Assembly: GCF_003012055.1 (NCBI RefSeq)
Contig: NZ_JYGE01000007.1
Coordinates: forward strand, 62,001-126,000
DNA from: Peptostreptococcus russellii
GTDB lineage: Bacteria; Bacillota; Clostridia; Peptostreptococcales; Peptostreptococcaceae
Direction: 5' to 3'
DNA: 64,000 bases
Of this stretch, positions 57,542 to 64,000 are shown in pieces. Within the stretch, counting starts at the first letter, position 1. Every line of letters begins with the position of its first letter. Below the pieces are notes generated by a model. The model did not search any database and was not told the DNA's origin. It worked only from the letters and a program-made list of their open reading frames with translations. The translations under genes and the position numbers were made by a program.

Positions 57542-57585
57542 ATAAAATTACAAAATATATAATTAAAATTGAGAGGGAGAGAATT

Positions 57586-58797
57586 ATGTTTAAGTTTAAC
57601 ACAATTGATGAAGTAGTAGAGGATTTACGCAAGGGGAAAATAGTTTTAGTAACTGATGATGAAGATAGAGAAAATGAAGGGGACTTTATTTGCGCAGCAG
57701 AATTCGCAACTACTGAAAATGTAAATTTTATGGCAGTTCATGGCAAGGGGTTGATATGTATGCCAATGAGCAAAGAATATTGCAAGAAACTAGCTTTGGA
57801 TCAAATGGTAACACAAAATACAGATAATCATGAAACAGCTTTTACTGTGTCTATAGATCATATAGATACGACTACGGGAATATCAGCAGTAGAAAGAGGG
57901 CTAACTGCAAGAGAGTGTATAAAAGAAGATGTAAGACCAGAAGATTTTAGAAGACCTGGGCATATGTTTCCTTTAAAAGCAAAAGAAAATGGTGTTCTTG
58001 AAAGAAACGGTCATACAGAAGCAACAGTAGATCTTTTGAGAATTGCTGGTCTAAAAGAAGTTGGACTTTGCTGTGAAATTATGAAAGAAGACGGAACAAT
58101 GATGAGAAAGACTGAACTGATAGAGTTAGCACAGAAATGGGATATAAAATTCACTACTATAAAACAGCTTCAAAATTATAGAAAAAAGACAGAGAAGTTA
58201 GTTAAAAAAGAAGTATCAGCTAATATTCCTACAAAATTTGGTGATTTTAAAGCACATGGATATACAAATATATTAAATGGAGAGCATCATATTGCCTTGG
58301 TGAAGGGAGATATAGGAGATGGTGAGAATGTGCTTTGCAGAGTACATTCAGAGTGTCTGACAGGAGATGTATTTGGATCTTTAAGATGTGATTGTGGAGA
58401 TCAGCTTCATAGTGCTATGAAACAAATAGATGAAGAAGGAAGAGGGGTCATATTATATATGCGTCAGGAAGGACGTGGAATAGGTCTTATAAATAAATTG
58501 AAAACTTATGTGCTTCAAGAAGAAGGAATGGATACTATGGAGGCAAATTTGGCTTTAGGTTTTGAAGCGGATATGAGAGAGTACTATATAGGTGCACAAA
58601 TACTTCAAGATCTTGGAATAAAAACTATAAAACTTCTTACAAACAATCCAGATAAGGTTTATCAGCTTGAAGACTATGGTATGAAAATTGTTGAGAGACT
58701 TCCTATAGAAATGACAGCAAATGAATATGATGAAAAATATCTACAGACAAAGAAGGAAAAAATGGGTCATATTTTAGATTTGAAAAAGGTTCTTTAA
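57586..58797 (+). CDS. ribBA: bifunctional 3,4-dihydroxy-2-butanone-4-phosphate synthase / GTP cyclohydrolase II
   Basis: 403 residues. N-terminal DHBP synthase (to about 200): [27 protein letters not shown] and [10 protein letters not shown]-terminal GTP cyclohydrolase II with zinc cysteines in [18 protein letters not shown] and catalytic [10 protein letters not shown]. It supplies both starting compounds of the pathway. Confidence 0.97.
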   Translation: MFKFNTIDEVVEDLRKGKIVLVTDDEDRENEGDFICAAEFATTENVNFMAVHGKGLICMPMSKEYCKKLALDQMVTQNTDNHETAFTVSIDHIDTTTGISAVERGLTARECIKEDVRPEDFRRPGHMFPLKAKENGVLERNGHTEATVDLLRIAGLKEVGLCCEIMKEDGTMMRKTELIELAQKWDIKFTTIKQLQNYRKKTEKLVKKEVSANIPTKFGDFKAHGYTNILNGEHHIALVKGDIGDGENVLCRVHSECLTGDVFGSLRCDCGDQLHSAMKQIDEEGRGVILYMRQEGRGIGLINKLKTYVLQEEGMDTMEANLALGFEADMREYYIGAQILQDLGIKTIKLLTNNPDKVYQLEDYGMKIVERLPIEMTANEYDEKYLQTKKEKMGHILDLKKVL

Positions 58798-58861
58798 AGA
58801 ATAGATAAATAAAATTTAGCTAAAAAAATAGATTATAATAAATAAAAATCAGGGGGAAATT

Positions 58862-59326
58862 ATGAATATATATGAAGGAAAATTAGTCGCAAAGGATGCA
58901 AAAATAGCTATAGTAGCAGCACGTTTCAATGAGTTTATAGTATCTAAGCTTTTGTCAGGATCACTAGATGCTTTAAAGAGACACGATGTAGATGATGAAA
59001 ACATTGATTTGGCTTGGGTACCAGGGGCTTATGAAATACCTTTGATGGCATCTAAAATGGCAAAGAGTGGAAAGTATGATGCAGTTATATGTCTAGGTGC
59101 AGTCATTAGAGGAAGTACAAGTCATTACGATTACGTTTGTAGTGAGGTATCAAAGGGAATAGCTCATATATCTTTAGAGACAGATATACCTGTGATGTTT
59201 GGAGTTTTGACAACAGAAAATATAGAACAAGCTATTGAAAGAGCAGGAACGAAAGCAGGAAATAAGGGATTTGATGTTGCTGTATCAGCAATAGAGATGA
59301 TAAATTTATTGAATATCGATCTATAA
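58862..59326 (+). CDS. ribH: 6,7-dimethyl-8-ribityllumazine synthase
   Basis: 154 residues. Joins the RibBA and RibD products. Motifs [20 protein letters not shown], and [14 protein letters not shown] with catalytic H88. Ribosome binding site AGGGGG. Last gene of the operon. Confidence 0.97.
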   Translation: MNIYEGKLVAKDAKIAIVAARFNEFIVSKLLSGSLDALKRHDVDDENIDLAWVPGAYEIPLMASKMAKSGKYDAVICLGAVIRGSTSHYDYVCSEVSKGIAHISLETDIPVMFGVLTTENIEQAIERAGTKAGNKGFDVAVSAIEMINLLNIDL

Positions 59327-59472
59327 AATAAATAAATATGGTCATTTTATTTATTAAGTGATAATTCTAATATGCAATATAATAAAATCTGATAATTCTA
59401 ATTTTGAACTATCTACTTGTAAAAATAAGAAAATACAACTATAAATTGATATGAATGTAAGGAATTAAAAAC

Positions 59473-59500
59473 AAAAGAGAAGCGGTGCTTCTCTTTTATT
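59473..59500 (+). terminator. terminator of the riboflavin operon
   Basis: AAAAGAGAAGC / GCTTCTCTTTT with loop GGT and T-rich tail, 147 bases after ribH. Confidence 0.92.
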
Positions 59501-59512
59501 TTGTTATGGATA

Positions 59513-59521
59513 TGGTATAAT
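59513..59521 (+). promoter_or_regulatory. extended -10 promoter of nfo
   Basis: TGG-TATAAT, an extended -10, 62 bases before the nfo start and just after the rib terminator. No convincing -35. Confidence 0.5.
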
Positions 59522-59582
59522 TGGGTATAAATATAATTACTATATTTGTATAAACGGGCGTGTATTTTTAAAGGAGAATAAG

Positions 59583-60413
59583 ATGTTATATTTAGGAGCA
59601 CATTTATCTGTTACACATGGTTATTTGGCTATGGCAAAAGAAGCATCGGCAATGGGAGCCAACACATTTGCATTTTTTACCAGAAACCCAAGAGGTGGTA
59701 AAGCAAAAGATTTAGATTTAAAGGATATGGATTTATTTAATAAGTATATAAAAGAGCATAAATTTGGAAAGTTAGTGGCTCATGCACCATATACTCTTAA
59801 TCCTGCCAGTGCAACTGAGAGCACAAGAGATTTTGCATTTATGGCTATGAAAGATGATATAGAAAGATTAGAACTCCTACCTGGAAATTATTACAACTTT
59901 CATCCAGGTAGTCATGTAAAGCAAGGGAGTAAAAAGGCTATTGAACTTATAGCAGAGGTATTGAATGAAACTTTATTTGAAGGAATGACTACTACTGTTC
60001 TTTTAGAAACTATGGCCGGAAAAGGGACAGAAGTGGGAAGAAGTTTTGAGGAAATTAAAGCTATAATAGACAAAGTACATCTAAAAAGCAAGATTGGAGT
60101 TTGCTTGGATACTTGCCATATAAGTGATAGCGGATATGATCTTGTCAATAATTTTGATGGTATTTTAGAAGAATTTGATAAAGTGATAGGCTTAGAATAT
60201 CTAAAAGCACTTCATATTAATGATAGTAAAAATGAAATGGACTCTAAAAAAGATAGGCATGAAAAAATTGGTGAAGGTTATTTGGGACTTGATGTATTTA
60301 AAAAGATTGTAAATCATCCTTATTTAAAGAATCTTCCTATGATTTTAGAAACTCCAAACGATTTTGAAGGATATGAAAAAGAAATCAAGCTTTTAAGAGA
60401 TATGGAAGTCTAG
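59583..60413 (+). CDS. nfo: endonuclease IV (AP endonuclease)
   Basis: 276 residues. Cuts DNA at abasic sites in base excision repair. TIM barrel with zinc ligands in HPGSH, LETMAGKGTEVG, CLDTCHISDSGYD, LHINDSK and KDRHEKIGEG. Ribosome binding site AAAGGAG. Confidence 0.97.
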   Translation: MLYLGAHLSVTHGYLAMAKEASAMGANTFAFFTRNPRGGKAKDLDLKDMDLFNKYIKEHKFGKLVAHAPYTLNPASATESTRDFAFMAMKDDIERLELLPGNYYNFHPGSHVKQGSKKAIELIAEVLNETLFEGMTTTVLLETMAGKGTEVGRSFEEIKAIIDKVHLKSKIGVCLDTCHISDSGYDLVNNFDGILEEFDKVIGLEYLKALHINDSKNEMDSKKDRHEKIGEGYLGLDVFKKIVNHPYLKNLPMILETPNDFEGYEKEIKLLRDMEV

Positions 60414-60595
60414 AAAATATATAGATATAAAGAGTTATAAAAATAGATATTTTCTATAGATAATTGCTAGAGAGCAGAATCTATAGAAAACACTATTTAG
60501 GTAAGATAAAGTTTCAGATATTTTCAGATATTAATGTATATTTTTATAATTTTATAATATATAACTTTAAAATATTTATCTTATAATTATAAATA

Positions 60596-60625
60596 AAAAA
60601 AGACAGCTAAGAGCTGTCTTTTTTT
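60596..60625. terminator. bidirectional terminator between nfo and dcd
   Basis: AGACAGCT / AGCTGTCT with loop AAG, extended by an A-run on the left and a T-run on the right. Works for both convergent genes. Confidence 0.92.
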
Positions 60626-60637
60626 ATTGAATAAGTA

Positions 60638-61168
60638 TTATTTTATTTTTTCAAAATCCTTATACATTAGTGAAGGCTGAATACCTTTATTGTTTTGGTA
60701 CTTTCCACTAGAGTATAAGTCATATTCACCATGTATATCATGATAATATATCTGGCAAATTTCAGTATTTGGATATATTCTTATAGGTTGAACGCAGAAT
60801 ATTTCAAGAGTCCAGTATCCAGCAAATCCTATATCACCAAATCCAGCTGTTACGTGTATAAATAGTCCAAGTCTTCCAGTAGAAGATCTACCTTCTAGCA
60901 TAGGAACAAATTTTTCTGTTTTTGTAAATTCGTTAGTTCTGCCAAGATATAATTTATTAGGTTCAAGTAAAAGCCCTTCTTCTGGGATAGTAATTTTTTT
61001 TGCAGGGTTAGGAATTTTCATATCCAACTCATTGTTTTCATAGACCATTAGCTCATTGCTAAGAGATAGGTTGTAGCTGTTTGGATTGACCTTATTTTTA
61101 TTAAAAGGTTCGATAATTATATTGCCAGCTTCAACGTTTTTTAATATTTCTTTACCAGATAAAATCAT
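60638..61168 (-). CDS. dcd: dCTP deaminase
   Basis: 176 residues. Family motifs NPNSYNLSLS, GRSSTGRLGLFIHVTAGFGD and GYWTLEIFCVQPIRIYPN. Converts dCTP to dUTP for dTTP synthesis; some members also hydrolyse dUTP to dUMP, and I cannot tell which applies here. Ribosome binding site GAGGTGG. Confidence 0.94.
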   Translation of the reverse strand: MILSGKEILKNVEAGNIIIEPFNKNKVNPNSYNLSLSNELMVYENNELDMKIPNPAKKITIPEEGLLLEPNKLYLGRTNEFTKTEKFVPMLEGRSSTGRLGLFIHVTAGFGDIGFAGYWTLEIFCVQPIRIYPNTEICQIYYHDIHGEYDLYSSGKYQNNKGIQPSLMYKDFEKIK

Positions 61169-61406
61169 TTTTCCACCTCTATTATATGTTATTTTATATT
61201 TTCTTTAATCCCAATACTTTCTCTAAAGAATCTTTAGCCATTGAAATAGCTAGATCCTTGTATAATTATATCACATATAGCTGGCTCAATAAATAATAAT
61301 GGAATAATTATAAGTAAAGAATTCTCAGATATAAGTAAAATGTTTTGCAAGACTATATTTTTGATGATAAAATTAAATTATAAAATAAAAATAATAGGAG
61401 GGTATT

Positions 61407-61805
61407 ATGTTAGAAGTTGGAATGAAACATACGGAAAAAATGATAGTAAATAAAGAAGCTACAGCAGCTCATGTTGGAAGTGGTGGTTTGGAAGTATTTG
61501 CAACACCATCTATGATAGCATTGATGGAAAAAACTTGTAAGAACTGTGTGGATAGTCACTTGGACTCAGGAAAAGGAACAGTAGGCATATCTATATCTAC
61601 TAATCATAAGGCGGCAACTCCTTTGGGAATGGAAGTAAGATGTGAGTGTGAACTTGTTGAAGTAGATAGATCTAGATTATCTTTTGAAGTGAAGTGCTTC
61701 GATGAAATAGAGGAAATAGGCGAGGGCAAGCACGACAGATTTATAGTTGATAATGATAAGTTTCTTGAAAATGTTAATAAAAAAATAGAAAGATCAAAAA
61801 AATAA
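61407..61805 (+). CDS. thioesterase of the FlK-like hotdog family
   Basis: 132 residues. The triad of fluoroacetyl-CoA thioesterase FlK (T42, E50, H76) has exact counterparts in spacing: T33 (FATPSM), E41 (MEKTC) and H67 (TNHKAATPLG). A late GKHDRFIVD is typical. It probably hydrolyses a small acyl-CoA; the natural substrate is unknown, and specificity for fluoroacetate should not be assumed. Ribosome binding site AGGAGGG. Confidence 0.88.
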   Translation: MLEVGMKHTEKMIVNKEATAAHVGSGGLEVFATPSMIALMEKTCKNCVDSHLDSGKGTVGISISTNHKAATPLGMEVRCECELVEVDRSRLSFEVKCFDEIEEIGEGKHDRFIVDNDKFLENVNKKIERSKK

Positions 61806-61943
61806 GAGAGATATAATATATCAAATATATAAGAAAATGCGTTTATATAATATATAGATTAAAAGAATATATAAATGCGTATAAAGACGTATCAAATATA
61901 AATGCCTATATATAAAAGTGTGTGTACAAATATGTATAAAAAT

Positions 61944-61987
61944 ATATTTAAAGCATATTTAAAGCATATTTAAAGTATATTTAAAGT
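61944..61987 (+). repeat. 11-bp tandem repeat, four copies
   Basis: ATATTTAAAGC, ATATTTAAAGC, ATATTTAAAGT, ATATTTAAAGT. The array is flanked by direct copies of TACAAATATGTATAAAAA (61925 and 61991). Confidence 0.92.
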
Positions 61988-62072
61988 ATATACAAATATG
62001 TATAAAAAATTTATAAAAGAATATATCAACATATTAAAGAATATAAAAAATGAAAATAGTTCTATTATAAGA

Positions 62073-62100
62073 GAAATCGCGATTAATTTCGCGATTTTTT
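62073..62100 (+). terminator. terminator downstream of the thioesterase gene
   Basis: GAAATCGCG / CGCGATTT hairpin with a T-run, 270 bases after the gene. The repeats at 61944-61987 lie between. Confidence 0.85.
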
Positions 62101-62127
62101 ATTGCAAATATTTACTATTTAAATATA

Positions 62128-62335
62128 AAAAGGAAATAGAATAAAAAAGTAAATAGTATAAATAAAGCAATAGAATATAAAAAGACATAGAATAAAAAAG
62201 TAAATAGAATAAAAAAAGACATAGAATGACAAAGTAAATAGTATAAATAAAGCAGTAGAACATAAAAAGACATAGAATAAAAAAAGATATAGAATAAAAA
62301 AAGGCAATAGTATAAATAGAAATAAAGAGTGTAAT
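62128..62335 (+). repeat. A-rich repeat block with 85-bp period
   Basis: AAAGTAAATAGTATAAATAAAGC occurs at 62146 and 62231, 85 bases apart; the whole is built of shorter units like GACATAGAATAAAAAA. C is rare on the plus strand. Minus-strand open frames here are low-complexity by-products. Confidence 0.8.
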
Positions 62336-62478
62336 AAAAAATAAGACCATAAAACAGAATGTAGGAATATAAATTTGAAAATAAAATCTCTAAAAGTATA
62401 AAAACAATATTAAAGATTCCTATTTATATATCCATTTATTAAATTATAAAAAAATAGAGAATAATTAGCAAATAGTTA

Positions 62479-62527
62479 TTGATAATGGTTATCAAAAATG
62501 ATAAAATATAAATGATAATTATTATTA
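62479..62527 (+). promoter_or_regulatory. promoter with two Fur boxes
   Basis: Promoter TTGATA (62479-62484), 17-base spacer, TAAAAT (62502-62507). Box 1 TGATAATGGTTATCA (62480-62494) covers the -35, box 2 TGATAATTATTATTA (62513-62527) covers the transcription start. Each differs from the Bacillus-type 7-1-7 consensus TGATAATNATTATCA by one base. Expression of the next gene should be induced by iron shortage. Confidence 0.85.
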
Positions 62528-62584
62528 ATAAAAAGAGGAGAAGTAATAATAATTAATCAAAATTAAATAATAGGGGGAATAAAA

Positions 62585-64000
62585 ATGAAAAAGGTATTAA
62601 GTTTTATTATGGCTTTAGCGATTGTAGCAACGATGATTCCAAGTTCTTTTGCTAGAGAAAATAGTGATTTGGATGCAAAGATTATAACAGTTGCAGATAC
62701 TTCTTCATACTTAGTGTTGGACCTTGCTAGTATCAAATCCAAGGCAAAAAAAATATTTCTTGATGGAAAGCTGAGTGCTTTTACATCGGTTGATAACTCG
62801 GGGAAAATTATCAAAAGGGAGTTTGATGGAAAGCATAGTTCTTTAAAGGTTGAATTTGAAGATGGAAGTAGCATTACAAGGGATATCGGAAATATTTATA
62901 AAAAATTTCCATATCAAACATCTAGTAATAAAAGAGTTAGCCCAGATGTCGTAATTGGTCACGCAAGTATGGCAGTTTGGGATTTTCATAATGCAAAAAA
63001 AGATGCTAATGGTGTAGAAATAATGTATCCATCTAGCAGCACTTTTGATGCTGATCTTTCTAAAAAGAATGATGTAGACGTGGAAACATCTCCTACACCA
63101 GACAGTTCAAAAGATAGTGTGAAGTCGATAAAGTATGGAGAAGATATAGTATTTGAATATGATTTATCAAATCAGAAAGAAAGAAATAATTATAAAAACA
63201 TAATAAGTGTTAAAAGACTTGATAATAAAAAATCAGCTATAAAACTAGATTATTCAAAGAAAATAATAAAAAAAGAAGGGCAAGCTAATTCAGGCAAGGG
63301 AGTTCTTATAATTAAATTTGATAAGAATAAGGCTATCCAAAAAATGGGAGAGCATAAAATTGAAATGGATTTAAAGGGATTAAATAAAAGCCTTATAAGT
63401 AAAATAAATTACGTTAAAGATATGGATACTTCTACTTTGGATCCTATAAATCCAAGTGAAGAAAAAAAGGACAATGAGTATGAATATGGAGAAGATATAG
63501 TAATTAAATATAATTTAAATAATGAAAAAGAGAAATAGAGTGATAAATGATGGAGAAGATTATGAATATGCCAAGTCAAAGGATCCGAATGTATTAGAAA
63601 ATGAAAGTGGAAATCCTTGGCATGTAGTAGGAGAATCTTTTAGAATTAAAAATGACGGTGTGAAGTATCTAAAAAGAGGTGTAAATAACTTAACTATAAA
63701 GTATGAGGGATATCATGATAGTAATTTTAAATTCACATTAAATGAAGGAAGAAAGAATATAAAGTCTGCTAACAATACTGAAATATACAAAGAACTAGAG
63801 TCAGAAAAAGTAGACTCTAAAAAAGAAAAAGAATTAATGCTAAATAAGAATAAATTAGTATTAGACAAAGAAAATATAAAAAAAGACACATTTAAATTGG
63901 CTATCAGTAAAAAATCTTCAAATAGAGGTCCAAAATCTGCAGCTAAGGTAAATGTTATATCTAAGGCAACTGGCGGAGGAATATCAAAGCCATCAGTAGG
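62585..64000 (+). pseudogene. Fur-controlled secreted protein, haemoglobin-binding-like, frameshifted and cut by the window end
   Basis: The first frame gives 317 residues and stops at 63538. A signal peptide (MKKVLSFIMALAIVATMIPS, cut after SFA) is followed by a beta-rich region and the segment KYGEDIVFEYDLSNQKERN. A second copy of this segment, EYGEDIVIKYNLNNEKE, runs into the stop; in another frame it continues RNRVINDGEDYEYAKSKDPN and GVNNLTIKYEGYHDSNFKFT and stays open to 64000. Loss of one GA in a GAGAGA (now GAGA at 63530-63533) explains the break. The repeated domain resembles the haemoglobin-interacting domains (DUF1533) of surface proteins such as streptococcal Shr. That family call is from memory and moderate; the Fur control supports it. 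The 3' part is outside the window. Confidence 0.7.

Noticed and set aside
62099-62350. Minus-strand hydrophobic frames resembling small membrane proteins
   Set aside because: Complement of the 85-bp A-rich repeat; two frames open at once and no ribosome binding site.

Overview
The window is very AT-rich, densely coded chromosomal DNA from a low-GC anaerobic Firmicute. I read it as Clostridia, most likely Peptostreptococcaceae and possibly close to Peptostreptococcus. The pointers are a sodium-type F-ATP synthase, the anaerobic (early cobalt insertion) B12 pathway, cell-wall proteins with CWB2 anchor repeats, a split transketolase, AGGAGG ribosome binding sites, TTG/GTG starts and a Fur-controlled surface protein. 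The genus is an inference; no rRNA or tRNA gene is visible.

Layout. 0.2-7.2 kb: the complete ATP synthase operon atpZ-I-B-E-F-H-A-G-D-C, with a sodium ligand set in subunit c, a long insertion in gamma and a natural truncation of epsilon. 7.3-11.5 kb: acpS (minus strand), a two-subunit transketolase and a C-terminal processing protease behind a 13-codon leader ORF. 11.6-31.2 kb: an almost complete anaerobic cobalamin cluster, cobT-cobU-cobS-cobC-cbiP-cbiA-cbiB-cobD-pduX-cbiC-(DJ-1 family gene)-cbiD-cbiE-cbiT-cbiF-cbiG-cbiH-cbiJ-cbiKL fusion. 31.4-32.2 kb: a frameshifted formate/nitrite-type channel gene (minus). 33.2-38.1 kb: hemC, a cobA-hemD fusion, hemB and sirC, which feed precorrin-2/sirohydrochlorin to the cobalamin genes. 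hemA, hemL, a corrinoid adenosyltransferase and cobalt uptake genes are not in the window. 38.3-42.7 kb: pcrA and an M18 aminopeptidase. 42.7-46.0 kb: two tandem CWB2 cell-wall protein genes, both broken near the 5' end. 46.3-54.8 kb: cyclophilin, Mn-dependent pyrophosphatase, murJ, a queH/formyl-THF cyclo-ligase fusion, an ABC transporter and tpx. 55.3-59.3 kb: FMN riboswitch and ribD-ribE-ribBA-ribH. 59.6-61.8 kb: endonuclease IV, dCTP deaminase and a FlK-like thioesterase. 62.5-64 kb: a promoter with two Fur boxes driving a secreted protein that resembles haemoglobin-binding surface proteins and is frameshifted; it runs off the window end.

Four themes recur. (1) Surface, secreted or membrane genes are broken by small slippage-type events: a 13-bp tandem duplication, loss of one A in a homopolymer (twice) and loss of a GA dinucleotide. 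(2) Many intergenic stretches carry their own private A-rich, C-poor tandem repeat (7, 11, 16, 17, 36, 42, about 47 and 85 bp periods). (3) Several conserved proteins carry in-frame hydrophilic low-complexity insertions. (4) At three genes (cobC, pduX, murJ) the Shine-Dalgarno sequence is separated from the start codon by a perfect inverted repeat, as if an RNA hairpin bridges the gap.
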